A DNA stretch of 13,036 bases from contig NZDU01000013.1 in the NCBI GenBank assembly GCA_002688875.1, forward strand, positions 16,662 through 29,697, written 5' to 3'. The translations under genes and the position numbers were made by a program. The first letter of the stretch is position 1, and each line of letters starts with the position of its first letter. Positions 10,125 through 13,036 of this stretch are shown here, in pieces. A model generated the notes under the pieces. The model saw only the letters and a list, made by a program, of their open reading frames with translations. It made no database searches and had not been told where the DNA came from. Source of the stretch: Candidatus Pacearchaeota archaeon (GTDB lineage: Archaea > Nanobdellota > Nanobdellia > Pacearchaeales > GW2011-AR1).

Positions 10125-11090
10125 ATGGATACGAGTAGTAGTATTTGGACGGAGAAGTATAGGCCGAAGAAGTTTGAGGAGTTGGTGGGGCAGGAGGAGG
10201 TTGTGAAGAAGGTAGAGAATTTGACGAAAAGTATGAATATTCCGCATTTGCTTTTTGCTGGACCGGCGGGGACTGGGAAAAGTACGTTGGCGTTGATTGT
10301 GGTTAAGGAGTTGTTTGGTTCGACATGGAAGGAGAATTATTTGGAGTTGAATGCTTCGGATGAGAGGGGGATTGATGTTGTTCGGCAGAAGGTTAAGGAT
10401 TTTGCGAGGACGAAGGCTTTGGGCAATGTGCCGTTTAAGGTGATATTTTTGGATGAGGCGGATGCGTTGACTCGGGAGGCTCAGCAGGCGCTTAGAAGGA
10501 CTATGGAGAATTATACAAGTACGTGTAGGTTTGTGATGAGTTGTAATTATAGTAGTAAGATTATTGATCCGATTCAGTCTCGGTGTGTTGTGTTGCGGTT
10601 TAAGTTGTTGGAGCGGAAAGATATTGATAAAAGGATAAGGTTGATTGCGGAGAATGAGGGGTTTAGTGTTGGGGATGAGGCTATAGAGAGTTTGTATGAG
10701 GCTAGTGAGGGGGATTTTAGGAGGATAATTAATTTGTTGCAGGCTAGTGCTTCGATTTCGAATTCTGTGACTGCGGATTTGATAAATACTCTTTCGGCAA
10801 GTGCGAAGCCTAAGGATATTAAGGTTGTGTTGGACTATGCGTTGAGTGGGGATTTTTTGAAGGCTAAGGAGAAGTTGTTGGATGTTATGTTGCGTGATTC
10901 TGTTTCGGGGACGGATATTATAAAAAGTATTCAGAAGGAGATTTGGAATCTTGATGTGGATCCGGAGTTGAAGGTTCGGTTGACGGAGAAAACAGGGGAG
11001 ATTGAGTTTCGGTTGGTTGAGGGGAGTGATGAGTTTATACAACTTGAAGCTTTGCTTGCGGGGTTTGTGATGGCGGGGCGGGGGAAGTGA
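10125..11090 (+). CDS. rfcS: Replication factor C small subunit
   Basis: A 321-residue clamp-loader AAA+ ATPase, the subunit that makes up most of the archaeal RFC pentamer loading PCNA at primer ends. Motifs in order: RFC box WTEKYRPKKFEELVGQE (8-24), Walker A GPAGTGKST (46-54), LNASDERGIDVVR (75-87), Walker B VIFLDEAD (106-113), sensor 1 SCNYSSKI (139-146), and the arginine-finger motif SRC (152-154), all intact. The C-terminal collar domain follows. Length is typical. The coding strand is strikingly G-rich (TTG, GAG, AGG). It is followed after 1 nt by the deoxyribosyltransferase-like gene and then by rfcL. Confidence 0.97.
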   Translation: MDTSSSIWTEKYRPKKFEELVGQEEVVKKVENLTKSMNIPHLLFAGPAGTGKSTLALIVVKELFGSTWKENYLELNASDERGIDVVRQKVKDFARTKALGNVPFKVIFLDEADALTREAQQALRRTMENYTSTCRFVMSCNYSSKIIDPIQSRCVVLRFKLLERKDIDKRIRLIAENEGFSVGDEAIESLYEASEGDFRRIINLLQASASISNSVTADLINTLSASAKPKDIKVVLDYALSGDFLKAKEKLLDVMLRDSVSGTDIIKSIQKEIWNLDVDPELKVRLTEKTGEIEFRLVEGSDEFIQLEALLAGFVMAGRGK

Positions 11091-11091
11091 G

Positions 11092-11469
11092 ATGGAATTT
11101 AGTGAAATGAAGCTGGTTTATCCTGCACATTCAAAGTATTATTTCTTTTTTCGTCAGCATATATCAAAATATGTTTTAGATAATAATTGTGTTCCTCTTA
11201 ACCCTTTTATGATATTTGAGTATTTTATGTTGGATACTGTTGATAGAGACGTCGTAAGAAATGCAAATAATAACTTAGTTAAGAAATCTGATGAGTTATG
11301 GGTTTTTGGTCCTGTAGCTGATGGTGTATTAGCCGAGATAGTTCTTGCTAAGGAGGAGATGAAACCTGTTAGGTATTTTTCTATAATTGGTTCTAAGGAC
11401 ATAGCTGAGATTGCAAAGGAAGATGTTGAGTTTGAAGAAGGTTCAGAAGAATATAGAATTAAATTATGA
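11092..11469 (+). CDS. Nucleoside 2-deoxyribosyltransferase-like protein (DUF4406/DUF7768-type)
   Basis: A 125-residue protein. The sequence LVYPAHSKYYFFFRQHISKY (8-27), then PLNPFMIFEYFMLDTVDRD (36-54), ANNNLVKKSDELWVFGPVAD (58-77) and GVLAEIVLAKEEMKPVRYFS (78-97) follow the fold and spacing of small nucleoside 2-deoxyribosyltransferase-like proteins of archaea: an ADELWVFG strand, then G-x-x-x-E-I and K-P-V-R-Y. The Glu of LAEI is where the catalytic Glu would be expected. It starts 1 nt after the rfcS stop and lies just before rfcL, suggesting a link of nucleotide metabolism to replication. Codon use is more A/T-rich than in the two rfc genes, which hints at a different history. Confidence 0.75.
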   Translation: MEFSEMKLVYPAHSKYYFFFRQHISKYVLDNNCVPLNPFMIFEYFMLDTVDRDVVRNANNNLVKKSDELWVFGPVADGVLAEIVLAKEEMKPVRYFSIIGSKDIAEIAKEDVEFEEGSEEYRIKL

Positions 11470-11478
11470 TATAAATCC

Positions 11479-11487
11479 TTATAAATA
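11479..11487 (+). promoter_or_regulatory. Internal TATA box for rfcL
   Basis: TTATAAATA is centred about 24 nt before the ATG at 11507, so rfcL can be transcribed apart from rfcS. Confidence 0.55.
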
Positions 11488-11506
11488 ATATTTACTTTTC
11501 TTGTGA

Positions 11507-12727
11507 ATGATACCGTTAATTGAAAAATATAGAGTTAGTAAGTTCGAGGATATTAAAGATCAGGATGAGGCTATTCGGGAAGTTAGGGAGTTTTTTGATA
11601 ATTTTCCTAAGAAGAAAGCGCTTATACTTAATGGGTCGGTTGGGACTGGGAAGACTTCGATGGCTGTTGCGCTTGCTAAGGAGAATGGGCTGGAGTTGTT
11701 TGAGTTGAATGCTAGTGATTTAAGGAATAAGTCAAGTTTGGATGAGGTGTTGCGTCCGGCTATTGGGCAGAGTTCTTTGTTTAGTAAGGGGAAGTTGATT
11801 TTGATGGATGAGGCGGATGGGATTACGGGGAGTGATCGAGGAGGGGTTGTTGAGTTGATTAGATTGATAGATGAGAGTAGTTTTCCTATTGTTATTACGG
11901 CTAATGATATTTGGGGGAAGAAGTTTAGTGGGTTGAGGAAGAAATGCAATATTGTTAATTTGAAGGAGTTAGATGAGTTGGCTGTTAAAAGGATTTTGAT
12001 GGGGGTTTTGTTTAAGGAGAAGAAAGAAGTAAAAATGGATGTGTTAGATCATATTGTTAAGCATGCTCGAGGAGACGTTAGGGCTGGGTTGAATGATTTG
12101 CAGAGTGTGTTTGATGTTGGGGAGGAGGATTTTCTTAGTGAGATAAGTAGAGAGAAAAGTGAGAGTGTGTTTAATGTTTTGAAGAGGGTTTTTCAAGGGC
12201 CTCTGGATGATAGGGTTGTGAGGGCTTTTGATAGGACTGATGTTAATTTGGATGAGGTGTTGTTGTGGATTGAAGAGAATATCCCGCTTGAGTATCAGGG
12301 CGATGCGTTGGTTCGGGCTTATGAGTTGTTGAGTAAGGCGGATTTGTTTAAGGGTAGGATTTATAGGCAGCAGTATTGGAGGTTTTTGGTTTATCAGTCA
12401 TTCTTTTTATCGGCAGGGGTTTCGAGTGCTTCTAAAAACAAAAATGATAAGTTTGTGAGTTATAAGAGGCCTTCGAGAATATTGAAAATATGGTTGGCTA
12501 ATCAGAGGAATTTTAAGATGAAGGGAGTTGTCGAGAAGTATGCTTCGTTGTGTCATTTGAGTAAGAAGAAGGCTAATAAGGATAAGTGGTTGTTGCCGTT
12601 TATACTTGAGGGGGTTGATGAGAGGACTAAGAGGAGATTGGATTTGGATGAGAAGGAAGAGGAGTATTTGAAGGAGAAGAGGGTGGATATGGTTGTTAGT
12701 GGTGGGTTGAATAGGTTTGGGGGTTAG
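11507..12727 (+). CDS. rfcL: Replication factor C large subunit
   Basis: A 406-residue AAA+ protein, the single large subunit of the archaeal clamp loader. The N-terminus has IEKYRVSKFEDIKDQDEA (5-22), Walker A NGSVGTGKTS (42-51), LFELNASDLRNK (64-75) and Walker B LILMDEADGI (97-106). ANDIWGKKFSGLRKKCNI contains the sensor-1 region with no S-R-C motif, as is normal for the large subunit. The remainder is the collar domain and a Lys/Glu-rich end. It is shorter than many RfcL (often 450-500 residues), and the C-terminus (VSGGLNRFGG) lacks a clear PIP box (Q-x-x-hydrophobic-x-x-F-F). It has its own TATA box 37 nt after the preceding gene. Convergent with the right-edge gene, with one base between the stops. 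Confidence 0.95.
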   Translation: MIPLIEKYRVSKFEDIKDQDEAIREVREFFDNFPKKKALILNGSVGTGKTSMAVALAKENGLELFELNASDLRNKSSLDEVLRPAIGQSSLFSKGKLILMDEADGITGSDRGGVVELIRLIDESSFPIVITANDIWGKKFSGLRKKCNIVNLKELDELAVKRILMGVLFKEKKEVKMDVLDHIVKHARGDVRAGLNDLQSVFDVGEEDFLSEISREKSESVFNVLKRVFQGPLDDRVVRAFDRTDVNLDEVLLWIEENIPLEYQGDALVRAYELLSKADLFKGRIYRQQYWRFLVYQSFFLSAGVSSASKNKNDKFVSYKRPSRILKIWLANQRNFKMKGVVEKYASLCHLSKKKANKDKWLLPFILEGVDERTKRRLDLDEKEEEYLKEKRVDMVVSGGLNRFGG

Positions 12728-12728
12728 A

Positions 12729-13036
12729 CTAAATTATTATCTCGTAATTATCTGAAAGGGTTTGTATTATTTCTTCTCTTGGGTTTTCAACTCCCTGAGC
12801 TGGGTCTGTAATATTTGTAATTTTTCTAGCTATATTTCTGTAAGTGTCTGATACTTCCATGAAGACTTCAGTTGGGACTTTGTATTCAGCGGCTAGTTTT
12901 CTTCTTTCATCCATTCTTTGACTGTTGAGTAAAACGTTGGCCTCTAGTCCTGATTTGGTTAGAAGGAAATCTCTAAACGGTTCTTTTGAGTTTTCGACAT
13001 ATTTTCCTTTGTTGTGATTTTCTAAATCCCATAATC
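12729..13036 (-). CDS. Hypothetical protein, C-terminal part only (runs off the right edge)
   Basis: The minus-strand frame is open from the right edge to a TAG at 12729-12731, giving 102 residues: LWDLENHNKGKYVENSKEPF at the edge, then LLTKSGLEANVLLNSQRMDE, and ending REEIIQTLSDNYEIII. It is soluble and acidic with helices (RRKLAAEYKVPTEVFMEVSD). An ATG at 12914 is internal and would give only 61 residues; the open frame upstream argues against that as the start. I do not recognise it. It ends one base from the rfcL stop, in convergent orientation. Confidence 0.7.
   Translation of the reverse strand, partial: LWDLENHNKGKYVENSKEPFRDFLLTKSGLEANVLLNSQRMDERRKLAAEYKVPTEVFMEVSDTYRNIARKITNITDPAQGVENPREEIIQTLSDNYEIII

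Noticed and set aside
10059..11042. Long open frame on the minus strand, 327 codons, opposite rfcS
   Set aside because: It is antisense to a clear RFC small subunit and its translation is a low-complexity mix of Leu, Ile, Asn, Arg and Pro caused by the G-rich coding strand. There is no promoter or motif.
1..13036. CRISPR array, insertion sequence or rRNA gene
   Set aside because: No regularly spaced repeats, no transposase motifs and no rRNA signatures were found on either strand.

Overview
The window looks like a chromosomal piece of an AT-rich archaeon, most likely a DPANN lineage of the Woesearchaeota/Pacearchaeota type (inference). The support is a clamp-loader locus (RFC small and large subunits), an AbrB-PhoU regulator, an eL41-like mini ribosomal protein, and archaeal promoters. 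Most genes have a TTTATAAA-like box about 24-28 nt before the ATG, which implies leaderless mRNAs. Several small membrane proteins look like those common in DPANN genomes.

Layout. 1-1,660: a partial gene runs off the left edge, followed by an array built on tRNA-Thr. Two single-gene units (300-671 and 814-1512) are each bordered by tRNA-Thr fragments on the minus strand: a decayed 3' half (178-220), a clean 3' half (695-741), an intact tRNA-Thr(GGT) (1512-1584) and an orphan 5' half (1612-1655). The orphan 5' half and the clean 3' half share a 15-bp anticodon-arm core and would join into a perfect tRNA-Thr. This reads as stacked insertions into one tRNA gene and is the most unusual part of the window. 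1,700-2,790: three small membrane proteins on the minus strand, two of them tandem paralogs, then a structured intergenic region with paired inverted repeats. 2,787-4,612: a LOG-family protein, an unrecognised 269-aa protein, and two tiny very basic ORFs, one of them eL41-like.

4,675-6,770: a minus-strand operon of a 58-aa zinc-finger protein, a Gfo/Idh/MocA-type dehydrogenase and 6-phosphogluconolactonase. The pairing suggests a non-canonical glucose-6-phosphate dehydrogenase step (inference). 6,857-8,356: an AbrB-PhoU regulator behind a long leader with mutually exclusive hairpins, then a 91-aa unknown. 8,435-9,750: tRNA-Gln(CTG) and tRNA-Glu(CTC), a stump of a tyrosine recombinase, a YdeI/OmdA-family gene with A-rich codon use, and a small promoter-hairpin unit; this is a second tRNA-linked accessory island. 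9,790-13,036: a Cys-rich small membrane protein, then rfcS, a deoxyribosyltransferase-like gene, rfcL, and a partial gene running off the right edge.

The core (RFC locus, PhoU regulator, sugar-phosphate operon) has G-rich coding strands with many TTG and AGG codons. The tRNA-linked genes use AAA, AGA and TTA more, which fits later arrival.
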